A stretch of 64,000 nt of DNA from Corbicula japonica (Eukaryota; Mollusca; Bivalvia; Venerida; Cyrenidae): contig JAZAYU010000013.1 of the NCBI GenBank assembly GCA_038501625.1, forward strand, positions 682,001 to 746,000, written 5' to 3'. Numbering within the stretch: the first letter of the stretch is position 1; every line of letters starts with the position of its first letter. The notes beneath the pieces are model-generated. The model was not told the origin of the DNA and searched no databases. It saw nothing but the letters and a program-made list of their open reading frames with translations. The position numbers were made by a program, and so were the translations under genes. Below are positions 56,349-64,000 of the stretch, one piece after another.

Positions 56349-56912
56349 ATATGATCTGGATCTACACTTCTGGCTAAACAGTGCACAAATTTCTGATCTG
56401 GATCTACACTTCTGGCAAAACAGTGCACAAATTTCTGATCTGGATCTACACTTCTGGCTAAACAGTGCACAAATTTCTGATCTGGATCTACACTTCTAGC
56501 TAATCAGTGCAAAAATTTCTGATCTGGATCTACAATTCTAGCTAATCAGTGCACAAATTTCTGATCTGGATCTACACTTCTAGCTAATCAGTGCACAAAT
56601 TTCTGATCTGGATCTACACTTCTGGCTAAACAGGGCACAAATTTCTGATCTGGATCTACACTTCTAGCTAATCAGTGCACAAATTTCTGATCTGGATCTA
56701 CACTTCTAGCTAATCAGTGCACAAATCTCTGATCTGGATCTACACTTCTAGCTAAACAGTGCACAAATTTCTGATCTGGATCTACATTTCTATCTAATCA
56801 GTGCACAAATTTCTGATCTGGATCTACACTTCTAGCTAATCAGTGCACAAATTTCTGATCTGGATCTACACTTCTGGCTATTCATTATTCAGTGCACAAA
56901 TTTCTGATGGGG
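56349..56912. repeat. 42-bp tandem satellite
   Basis: About 13 units at exactly 42 bases (TGATCTGG at 56352, 56394, 56436) containing TCTGATCTGGATCTACACTT and AATCAGTGCACAAAT. The 42-base period keeps a minus-strand frame open (56282-56470), which is a translation artefact. There are no unique spacers, so it is not a CRISPR array. Confidence 0.9.
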
Positions 56913-56986
56913 TTAACACTGCAAGTTATTCACTCAATAAATCTCTTCAAAAATGTGAATGATGACTGAAACAAAGAAGTCTGTCT

Positions 56987-57292
56987 ATTACCCCTTTCCT
57001 CCATATATACTTTCGTATCTGATCTGGATATACTTTGGTCTCATTTTGGTCAGAAATAACCTAATGAATCAAAAGCAAACAGTGCAGATCACACAGATCT
57101 GGTCTGAAGGTTATAAAGCTGAGATTGGAAACCAGTCTCAAATCTCAAGCATCTGATTGGCAGAAATGGTGACTGCTCGCCATTTCAGCCAATCAGATGC
57201 TTAAGATTTGAGACTGGTTTCCATGCTCAGTTGATCTGTATCTTCACTGTTGGCCAATGGAATTACAGCCATATCCCATGAAGTAAAGGGTT
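56987..57292. mobile_element. piggyBac-like MITE interrupted by a foldback MITE
   Basis: TTACCCCTTTCCTCCATATA at the left and AGTAAAGGGTTGA at the right. The foldback MITE copy at 57108-57232 sits inside it. Confidence 0.6.
57108..57232. mobile_element. Foldback MITE copy 6 (nested)
   Basis: TAAAGCTGAGATTGGAAACC and CTCAAGCATCTGATTGGC pair with CAGCCAATCAGATGCTTAAG and GGTTTCCATGCTCAG. Nested in a piggyBac-like MITE, so it is the younger of the two. Confidence 0.8.
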
Positions 57293-57585
57293 GAAAGGCT
57301 ATAATTTAACACCATCCTTGATAGGCACAAACTTCTTTATCAAACAGTAAAGTTTTCAGATAAAATTTTAAACTTTCAAAAATAAAAGAATGTTTTAAAA
57401 GTAAGCAATACTTGCTTTATCTCTTAGTTGATAAATAGAAGTGGCTGTTTTATAAAAAGATCTCAAAAATGTTTTAAAGTGTCAAAACAACCTTTCCTCG
57501 AGATGTAATGCTTTGTGCTTTGATCAAAATGTAAGTAATAGTTTTTTTAGAATTTGTTTAAGTTACTGTTTTTCTACATGTATCT

Positions 57586-58198
57586 AACCTTATACTCCAT
57601 GTATGTTTTTTTCACATCTGCAACTGGTGTAGATCCAGAGCAGCTTTTATATCAATGCAATTTGGTCTGGATCTATATTGGTCACTTCTTGATCAGAAAT
57701 AACCAAATGAATCTAAAAGCAAGTGCTGTAAATCCTGAACAGATGGTACAGATGTGCCCTTCTTGCATACCAGATCAGGTCATCCGGTGTTTTCACCCGT
57801 GTAGGAAATTTCCTACATCCCCCGTGTAGAATGAGTCACGTGAGTGACGTCACGTCTTAAAGTATCTGACGTAATATATTCAAGTTAGTGACATCATTGT
57901 AAAAAAGGTTTACGTAAATGTCAATATTTGAACATAAGGAAAATAAATTAGTTTGTCTACATACACAGAAATGTTATAAATAAAAAAAGGTATGCAAGAA
58001 AAAGTATCTTGCACGAGACATTCGGTAAAGATAGAAAAATCTGTCACCTCGGGTGAACAGTTTTGGCGGGAACTCGGCAGAGCCTCGTTCCCGCAAAACA
58101 GTTAACCCTCGGTGACAGATTTTTCCATCTTCACCTCACACTCATGCATGATACTTATATTGTGATAAATGTCATATATATATGGAGGAAAGGGTTAA
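57586..58198. mobile_element. piggyBac-like MITE split by an inverted-repeat insertion
   Basis: Left MITE text (CCTTATACTCCATGTATG; GTGTAGATCCAGAGCAGC) and right end TATGGAGGAAAGGGTTAA are separated by about 350 bases. The insert carries the hairpin AAAAATCTGTCACCTCGGGTGAACAG / ACAGTTAACCCTCGGTGACAGATTTTT (58033-58127). A second pair, TAGGAAATTTCCTA, lies at its left. Confidence 0.55.
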
Positions 58199-58227
58199 CG
58201 CTCATTTCTGACTGCAGAGACCTTCAC

Positions 58228-58469
58228 TTAACCCTTTCCTGTACAGATACACCTTTATTGCTAGGGCGAACAGTTTAGATCCAGATCAGCCAGCACGTCC
58301 GTGCCGTCTGATCAGGATCTAAACTGTTCGCCTTTTGATTCATTAGGTTATTTCTGACCAAAATGCGACCAGTGCAGATCCTGATCAGACGGCACGGATG
58401 TGCCGGCTGATCTGGATATACACTGGTCACACATGCGTAAAAATGCGTATATATCCAGGAAAGGGTTAA
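58228..58469. mobile_element. piggyBac-like MITE copy 9
   Basis: TTAACCCTTTCCTGTACAGA to CCAGGAAAGGGTTAA; both TTAA sites and both palindromic blocks intact. Confidence 0.85.
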
Positions 58470-58610
58470 AGTTATAGCTTATATTTGAATTTCAGCAGTG
58501 TTCTCTACAAATGAAAGTCTGATTTCTCAGACTAAAGCCTGAATAGTGAATTTTACATTTTAAACTGGGAGCTATATACAAGATCATTATTCAGCAATAC
58601 TTTCTTTGAC

Positions 58611-59790
58611 AACAAGAGGTGTTTGTCAAACACAAATGCCCCCCCTGACGTGCAAGTGATATCTATTAGCATTGAATTTAAATTTTTGTATGCAAAGGCC
58701 ACTGTGACCTTGACCTTTGACCTACTGATCCTAAAATCAATAGGGTTCTTCTATTGGTCATGACCAACCTCCACACCAAATATGAGGACTGTATCACAAA
58801 GCGTTGTCTAGTTATTGATCGGACAAGGTTTTTGTGGTCAAGGCCACTGTGACCTTGACCTTTGACCTACTGACCCCAAAATCAATAGGGGTCTTCTACT
58901 GGTCATGACCAACCTCCACACCAAATATGAGGACTGTATCACAAAGCGTTGTCTAGTTATTGATCGGACAAGGTTTTCGTGGTCAAGGCCACGGTGACCT
59001 TGACCTTTGACCTACTGACCCCAAAATCAATAGGGGTCTTCTACTGGTCATGACCAACCTCCACACCAAATATGAGGACTGTATCACAAAGCGTTGTCTA
59101 GTTATTGATCGGACAAGGTTTTTGTGGTCAAGGCCACTGTGACCTTGACCTTTGACCTACTGACCCCAAAATCAATAGGGTTCTTCTACTGGTCATGACC
59201 AACCTCAACACCAAATATGAGGACTGTATCACAAAGCGTTGTCTAGTTATTGATCGGACAAGGTTTTTGTGGTCAAGGCCACTGTGACCTTGACCTTTGA
59301 CCTACTGACCCCAAAATCAATAGGGGTCTTCTATTGGTCATGACCAACCTCCACACCAAATATGAGGACTGTATCACAAAGCGTTGTCTAGTTATTGATC
59401 GGACAAGGTTTTTGTGGTCAAGGCCACTGTGACCTTGACCTTTGACCTACTGACCCCAAAATCAATAGGGGTCTTCTACTGGTCATGACCAACCTCCACA
59501 CCAAATATGAGGACTGTATCACAAAGCGTTGTCTAGTTATTGATCGGACAAGGTTTTTGTGGTCAAGGCCACTGTGACCTTGACCTTTGACCTACTGACC
59601 CCAAAATCAATAGGGGTCTTCTACTGGTCATGACCAACCTCCACACCAAATATAAGGACTGTAGCACAAAGCGATGTCTAGTTATTGATCGGACAAGATG
59701 TGGTCTACGGACCGACCGACCGACCGACCGACCTACCGACCGACCGACATGTGCAAAGCAATATACCCCCGCTTCTTCGAAGGGGGGCAT
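58611..59790 (+). mobile_element. HINE-like element, family I, seven 145-bp units, upstream of gene 4
   Basis: AACAAGAGG, palindrome GTGTTTGTCAAACAC, word ATGCCCCCC. Seven units with an exact 145-bp period follow (CCACTGTGACC at 58699, 58844, 58989, 59134, 59279, 59424, 59569). A CCGACCGACCGACC linker and a 3' hairpin, CCCCGCTTC-ttc-GAAGGGGGG, ending GGGCAT complete it. The units are almost identical, so the array is young or homogenised. It ends 400 bases before TLR gene 4. Each unit carries three AGGTCA half-sites on the minus strand. Confidence 0.8.
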
Positions 59791-60002
59791 AATAAATAAG
59801 TGAATTTGAAAAAGAAAGTTATTAGAAAATTGGATAAAATTTAATCTATATTAAGATAGAATTAAATTAAATCAGAGCTTTAAAAGTGCAACCATTATTG
59901 CCCAACATCCTATTATAAAATAGTATGTTTTGCTGGAAAAAGAAGAACTTATGGAATAAGAATTTTGTTTATAAATTAACATATAACCCACCTACATGTA
60001 TT
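59791..60002. other. AT-rich spacer before gene 4
   Basis: No motif recognised. If gene 4 has no upstream exon, its promoter must lie here or in the array before it. Confidence 0.25.
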
Positions 60003-60122
60003 CTAAGTTTAAAAGGGGGGTGGGGGTGGGGGGAATTTGTATTCAAGTTTAAAAGGGAGGAATTTGTATTCTAAGTTTAAAAGTGGGGAATTTGTATTCT
60101 AAGTTTAAAAGGGGGGAATTAA
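60003..60122. repeat. G-rich direct repeats just upstream of TLR gene 4
   Basis: Four copies of about 27 bases (AATTTGTATTCTAAGTTTAA plus a G run). The first carries runs of six, five and six G separated by single T (60015-60033), enough to form an intramolecular G-quadruplex if runs are split. It lies 70-190 bases before the gene 4 reading frame. Confidence 0.75.
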
Positions 60123-60190
60123 TGTAAAGTTTTTTTGAAAGACTTCCAGGAATTCTAGAAAAAGATTTGTGATGTTTTAATGTTTTATGC

Positions 60191-62683
60191 ATGGCTGCCT
60201 TTTATTGCAGGTATTTTTTGTTTCTCCTGTTGGTGACACTTCCTACAGCATACAGTGACTCTGAATGGGTAGAATGGCGACCAAGATGGGCCAATGAAAC
60301 AGGGGACACTACCAGGGATGACCTTCTATGCAAATCTAGCTGTTCACTACCAACACCTGGCTTTTCAGTATATAGCAAAGAATATCATAAATGCTGCACG
60401 TGTAACTCAAACACTAACTGGGCAGGTACAGAAATAGAACTTGACATAGAGTTTGCGTCAATCCTCGGCAGAAGTGTTGTGTTTTCTGACAAACCAGCCG
60501 CTCAAGACAGTGTCTACAAAATAGTATGCAGAAATTCAAATATGAAAGAAGTGCCGAGTAATCTATGCAACTGGGACACAGACAGTAGTGTAAGTGTTAG
60601 ATTTAAAGACCATTTCACCTCGATACAGCAATTCTGGGGTAATATTGTCATCATAGACTTGGAAAACAATAAGATAAGGCATCTACCTGATCTAAACTGC
60701 TTGCGAAGGCTTGACGAACTATCCCTCAAGAACAACAACCTGAAGTTTATTTCTAACACATCCTTTACTGAGCTGCCACGATTGCGCTTTATTGATTTCA
60801 GATACAACCACATCCAGACTATAGATCCGATGATCATCACAGCGCCTCATCTGAACTTGTTTTATGCCTATTTTCAACATAATAACATGACACAAGTAGA
60901 TATGTCCAATTATTTAAGTCTTTATCCATTCTGTGAACTTAGTTATGAGTGGAACCATATAACAGAATTAGTGAACAAAGTGAATTTTGTTCTGAACATG
61001 AACAAAACTTACGGCCCAGGTAGGGTTACGGTAGTAAATAACGAAATTTCAATCTGGCCAGATTTTAAAGAGTTACTGCACCTTACAGACTTAAATCAAG
61101 TTGGTAAACTGATAGGATTTAGTATTGCATTTGGAAATTTCCCGCTGATGTGTGATTGTCATGTTTCAAATTTCATGTCACTGTTTTATGACACAATTCA
61201 GAAACTCTGGCAAGAGCATGATCAAGTACGCTGTCATGCACCACCACATCTTGCAGGTAAATTTGTCGTCAATGTTGACCGTTCAGATTTAATCTGCAAC
61301 ATTTCAGAACAGAAGTGTCCCATAGACTGCACATGCAAGGATGTTCCAAGTGAAGATACATTATATGTCAACTGTCAGGGAAGACAGCTGGTCAGCTTAC
61401 CCAATATCAATCTCACCAGTATCACATCATTTTCCCACCACATAGCTTTAAATGTATCCAACAACCTTATTCAGTCCATTGATCGAAAGTCATATCTAAC
61501 CAATATATCAGTTTTGGATATTTCTAACAATCAAGTAAAGGAAATAGACAATGAAATAGCACGCTTGCTTGAGAATGCCTCTTACATTGACATATCTAAC
61601 AACCCACTGCTACGACAGTTGCCACAAATGTTGCAGTATCATAATGTGTGTGCCAGATACATGAAACATTTGACCATTGAATGTGACTGTGATTCTTTAT
61701 GGATAGAGAGCTGGCTGAGATCAAAAAATTGTGTAACAGACAAACAACTCTTTAACTGCACAGTTCCTGAACAAGGCTCAATACCCGCTCTGGACTTCTC
61801 CAAATCGAGCCTTTCGTGTCTGGATCCCGGATTCCTGTATGTTCTACAGGTCATGATAGCCGCCACTATCCTCCTCCTTATTATTATTGGAACTATAGTG
61901 TACTATTTTCGTTATGAGCTTCTTATTATCTACCTCCGAGTTCGGCAAAAACAAAGAAACATGGTAAATCCTCTGCAGTCCTATGATGTTTTCATTTCTT
62001 TCAACGACACTGAAGCCGTTGTTAGTGACTGGGTTATCAAAACACTTGTACCAAACTTGATCAGATCTGGATATCAGGTGTTCCAACCTAGTGCCGACAT
62101 TCCCTATGGTACGGAGCGGGATTCTGAAATAATCTCAACTCTTTGTATGAGTCGTAATTTTCTTTGTGTGCTATCAGACAGTTATCTGGTAGAACAAGAG
62201 GAAGGAATTCGCTCATGGACAGAAAATGAATGGAAATATGGCTGGAATCAATTCAAAAGTGACCGATCCAAGAAAATTGTTCTCATAAACTTTGACCACA
62301 CATCATCATTTGATGTCGAACATCGACAAATCAAAGCATTCCTTAGAGTTGGGAGCACCATCAATTTCAAGAATCACCACAGAAATATCATGGATGAAAT
62401 CCACAGAAAGCTTGGAAAACCTTTTCCCCGCTTGAACACAAAGTTTGACTGTAACAAAAGGAAAGTGTTTCCGCACAAGTTATTCTCAGTAGCGGAAAAC
62501 TGTGATGATACTGGTGTGGAAACTATGGAAACCAGATTTGTAGAAGAGAATGCAAAAACCTTCGCAGAGCCTTCTCTTGGTGCCGAGGGCGAAGGGAAGT
62601 ATGTCAATACCAAACATGAGAAAACTTTCAAAAAACGACAATGTCATGCATGTGCCTTCAAGGAACAAGAAACTAAGCATTAA
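60191..62683 (+). CDS. Toll-like receptor, gene 4 (divergent paralogue)
   Basis: An 830-residue frame from ATG 60191: hydrophobic start (FLFLLLVTLPTA), Cys cluster C47, C51, C68, C69, C71, LRR block 1, LRRCT about 321-370 (MCDCHVSNF), LRRNT about 376-395 (CPIDCTC), LRR block 2, LRRCT about 498-545 (CDCDSLW), membrane helix about 553-573 (MIAATILLLIIIGTIVYYF), TIR about 598-745 (YDVFISF), tail with RQCHACAFK. The box 2 loop reads ADIPYG, lacking the usual RD. The sequence tttattgcag at 60201-60210 is an acceptor in the same phase as in genes 1-3, so translation may start in an unseen upstream exon (exon then begins at 60211); the in-exon ATG also gives a fair signal peptide. Two segments (61541-61685 and about 62209-62416) are nearly identical to the other genes. 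Confidence 0.93.
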   Translation: MAAFYCRYFLFLLLVTLPTAYSDSEWVEWRPRWANETGDTTRDDLLCKSSCSLPTPGFSVYSKEYHKCCTCNSNTNWAGTEIELDIEFASILGRSVVFSDKPAAQDSVYKIVCRNSNMKEVPSNLCNWDTDSSVSVRFKDHFTSIQQFWGNIVIIDLENNKIRHLPDLNCLRRLDELSLKNNNLKFISNTSFTELPRLRFIDFRYNHIQTIDPMIITAPHLNLFYAYFQHNNMTQVDMSNYLSLYPFCELSYEWNHITELVNKVNFVLNMNKTYGPGRVTVVNNEISIWPDFKELLHLTDLNQVGKLIGFSIAFGNFPLMCDCHVSNFMSLFYDTIQKLWQEHDQVRCHAPPHLAGKFVVNVDRSDLICNISEQKCPIDCTCKDVPSEDTLYVNCQGRQLVSLPNINLTSITSFSHHIALNVSNNLIQSIDRKSYLTNISVLDISNNQVKEIDNEIARLLENASYIDISNNPLLRQLPQMLQYHNVCARYMKHLTIECDCDSLWIESWLRSKNCVTDKQLFNCTVPEQGSIPALDFSKSSLSCLDPGFLYVLQVMIAATILLLIIIGTIVYYFRYELLIIYLRVRQKQRNMVNPLQSYDVFISFNDTEAVVSDWVIKTLVPNLIRSGYQVFQPSADIPYGTERDSEIISTLCMSRNFLCVLSDSYLVEQEEGIRSWTENEWKYGWNQFKSDRSKKIVLINFDHTSSFDVEHRQIKAFLRVGSTINFKNHHRNIMDEIHRKLGKPFPRLNTKFDCNKRKVFPHKLFSVAENCDDTGVETMETRFVEENAKTFAEPSLGAEGEGKYVNTKHEKTFKKRQCHACAFKEQETKH

Positions 62684-63829
62684 AACACTTATACTAACGG
62701 TATATACTGGTAGATATTGACCGATTCCTTGAGCTTATAATTGTGTCGTAACACCCAAATGCATGTTTTATCAGCATTGTGATTTTTTACAAGTATTTTC
62801 TCTTTATTATGATGCAGGGTATGCTGCTTCTATATAGGGTATGATAGCTTTGGTTTCTATTAAAGGGTATGATAGCTTTGGTTTTCGTCTGATACTAAAT
62901 TTTAGTTTCATGCATCTTTTATAGTTGGCAACTCCTTTTTAAATTTATTACTTTACTCCAACTAAAAGAAGTTACTTTTATTGCATGGGTGAACAGTAGA
63001 TCTATCCAGATCAGCTAACACAGATTAAAACTGGTAGCACAGGTGATTTTTATTTGTGTATCCATGGAATAAGGGGTTGACTTTTTAAATCAATGGAACA
63101 GACTCGTCTATCTCACAATAAGAGTGCAAAGATTCATTGCTCATTGAGGGGTCTTTCAGAAATCAGGTGGTTAGTTAACAATCTATACCCTGATCACAAA
63201 GTGCAGATGTGTTTAAAATGACCATAAATTTATTATTACTCATGGTTTATTATAGATTTGTTAAATGCTTGTCTACTGATGATGCAAGCAAAGCACTACA
63301 CTTTTTGCCCATGAATAACAGCCATATCCCATGGAGTATTTTGCACAACTTGACTAAATATATATTTTTGATTGGAAATAAAGCATTATAATTGATTTTT
63401 TACCTTGTTGTTTTAACTAATTTGATGACACAAGACATACTTACTTATCTCTGAATTGTCCAATAAAATTTAACAGGAAGGTACTTGTCTGTCACTGGGA
63501 TTTTATCTTTTACCCAATGATATTTTTCTATTAGATCTGCAAATGCCTCTGTTACCAACAAGTTCAAATTTGATAAATGACCTTCTTACACATATCTTCT
63601 GCAAGCTTAACAGACTTAGACAGTGGCCTTGATATCATAGAATATCACTTCCTGATAGGACAGTTGTGCCTCATTACATGCACTCTCATTGGAGACACGC
63701 AAAGTTTTACGCAAAATGACAGCCATATCGGGAAATTACCAGTGTCATGTGTAAGACTGCAAGCTAAAATTCACGAGAATTTTATATAAAAATATTCATG
63801 AAATTCAATATATAATTGTATTAAGAACC
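62684..63829 (+). other. Downstream region of TLR gene 4
   Basis: AT-rich. Contains a 33-bp direct repeat (GGGTATGATAGCTTTGGTTT at 62840-62895), a faint piggyBac-like MITE remnant (62985-63080, GCATGGGTGAACAGTAGA) and a clean AATAAA at 63377-63382 that could end the gene 4 transcript. No credible gene was seen; the frames at 63209 and 63577 are short and featureless. Confidence 0.35.
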
Positions 63830-64000
63830 TTAACCCTTTCATCTACATAAATGCCTTTATGGCATGGGCGAACAGTGGATATCCAGATCAGCCAGCATAT
63901 CTGTGCCATCTTTTCAAGATCTGCACTGTTCACTTTTTGATTAATTATGTTATTTCTGACCAAAAAGCGAACAGTTCAGATCCTGAATAGACATCACGGC
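63830..64000. mobile_element. piggyBac-like MITE, cut by the window end
   Basis: TTAACCCTTTCATCTACATA, GGCATGGGCGAACAGTGG, GTTATTTCTGACCAAAAAGC in consensus order; the right half lies beyond the window. Confidence 0.7.

Noticed and set aside
56349..56912. Regular 42-base array resembling CRISPR spacing
   Set aside because: Units are continuous with no unique spacers; animal satellite DNA. The same applies to the 43-bp and 73-bp arrays.

Overview
This window looks like animal nuclear DNA, most likely from a bivalve mollusc and plausibly a venerid clam. The AT-rich non-coding sequence is packed with short non-autonomous DNA transposons whose insides are arrays of 145-172 bp units (GACCTTGACC-type, AAAGGGGCATAACT-type). 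That style is familiar from bivalve genomes, but the species cannot be fixed from sequence alone. There are no bacterial features.

The only clear host genes are four paralogous Toll-like receptors, all on the + strand, with large exons at 5095-7483, 20182-22684, 51770-54266 and about 60191-62683. Each encodes a signal peptide, a cysteine-rich N-terminal module, a first LRR block closed by an LRRCT, an LRRNT, a second short LRR block with a second LRRCT, one membrane helix, a cytoplasmic TIR domain and a basic C-terminal tail (a multiple-cysteine-cluster TLR). For genes 1-3 the large exon begins at a splice acceptor. The initiator methionine lies kilobases upstream in a micro-exon carrying only eight coding bases (380-387, 10698-10705, 47695-47702) that ends in AG and joins an acceptor A to make an Arg codon. 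No such exon was found for gene 4. Gene 1 has lost its conserved C-terminal tail through a frameshift. Gene 4 is divergent but carries two patches nearly identical to the other genes, which suggests gene conversion.

Layout: 1-7483 gene 1 (4.7 kb intron); 7484-10697 spacer; 10698-22684 gene 2 (9.5 kb intron, largely transposon arrays); 22685-47640 a 25 kb transposon-rich spacer; 47695-54266 gene 3 (4.1 kb intron); 54267-60190 spacer with a downstream minisatellite, a 42-bp satellite and a 145-bp array ending 400 bp before gene 4; 60191-62683 gene 4; then 3' sequence.

Repeats fall into a few systems. (1) About a dozen elements start AAC(A/T)AGA, then have a family-specific palindrome, then a short terminal word W. 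Inside are tandem units and GGACGGACG linkers, and the 3' end is a hairpin rebuilt from W and its complement. This matches non-autonomous Helentron-type (HINE/pearl-like) elements, and they cover roughly a quarter or more of the window. (2) A piggyBac-like MITE (TTAA-CCCTTTCC...GGAAAGGG-TTAA) occurs in more than ten copies. (3) A foldback MITE around CTCAAGCATCTGATTGG occurs in six copies. (4) There are single hAT-, Tigger/pogo- and CAGGGTTTCCCCC-ended elements with transposase-like or exon-like coding remnants. (5) There are satellites of 73, 43 and 42 bp.

The most notable non-gene signals are the family-by-family turnover of terminal hairpins in the HINE-like elements; three nested foldback inserts in GGACGGACG linkers whose arms differ between copies yet always pair within a copy; and the dense, perfect AGGTCA nuclear-receptor half-site arrays these repeats carry, one of them just upstream of TLR gene 4.
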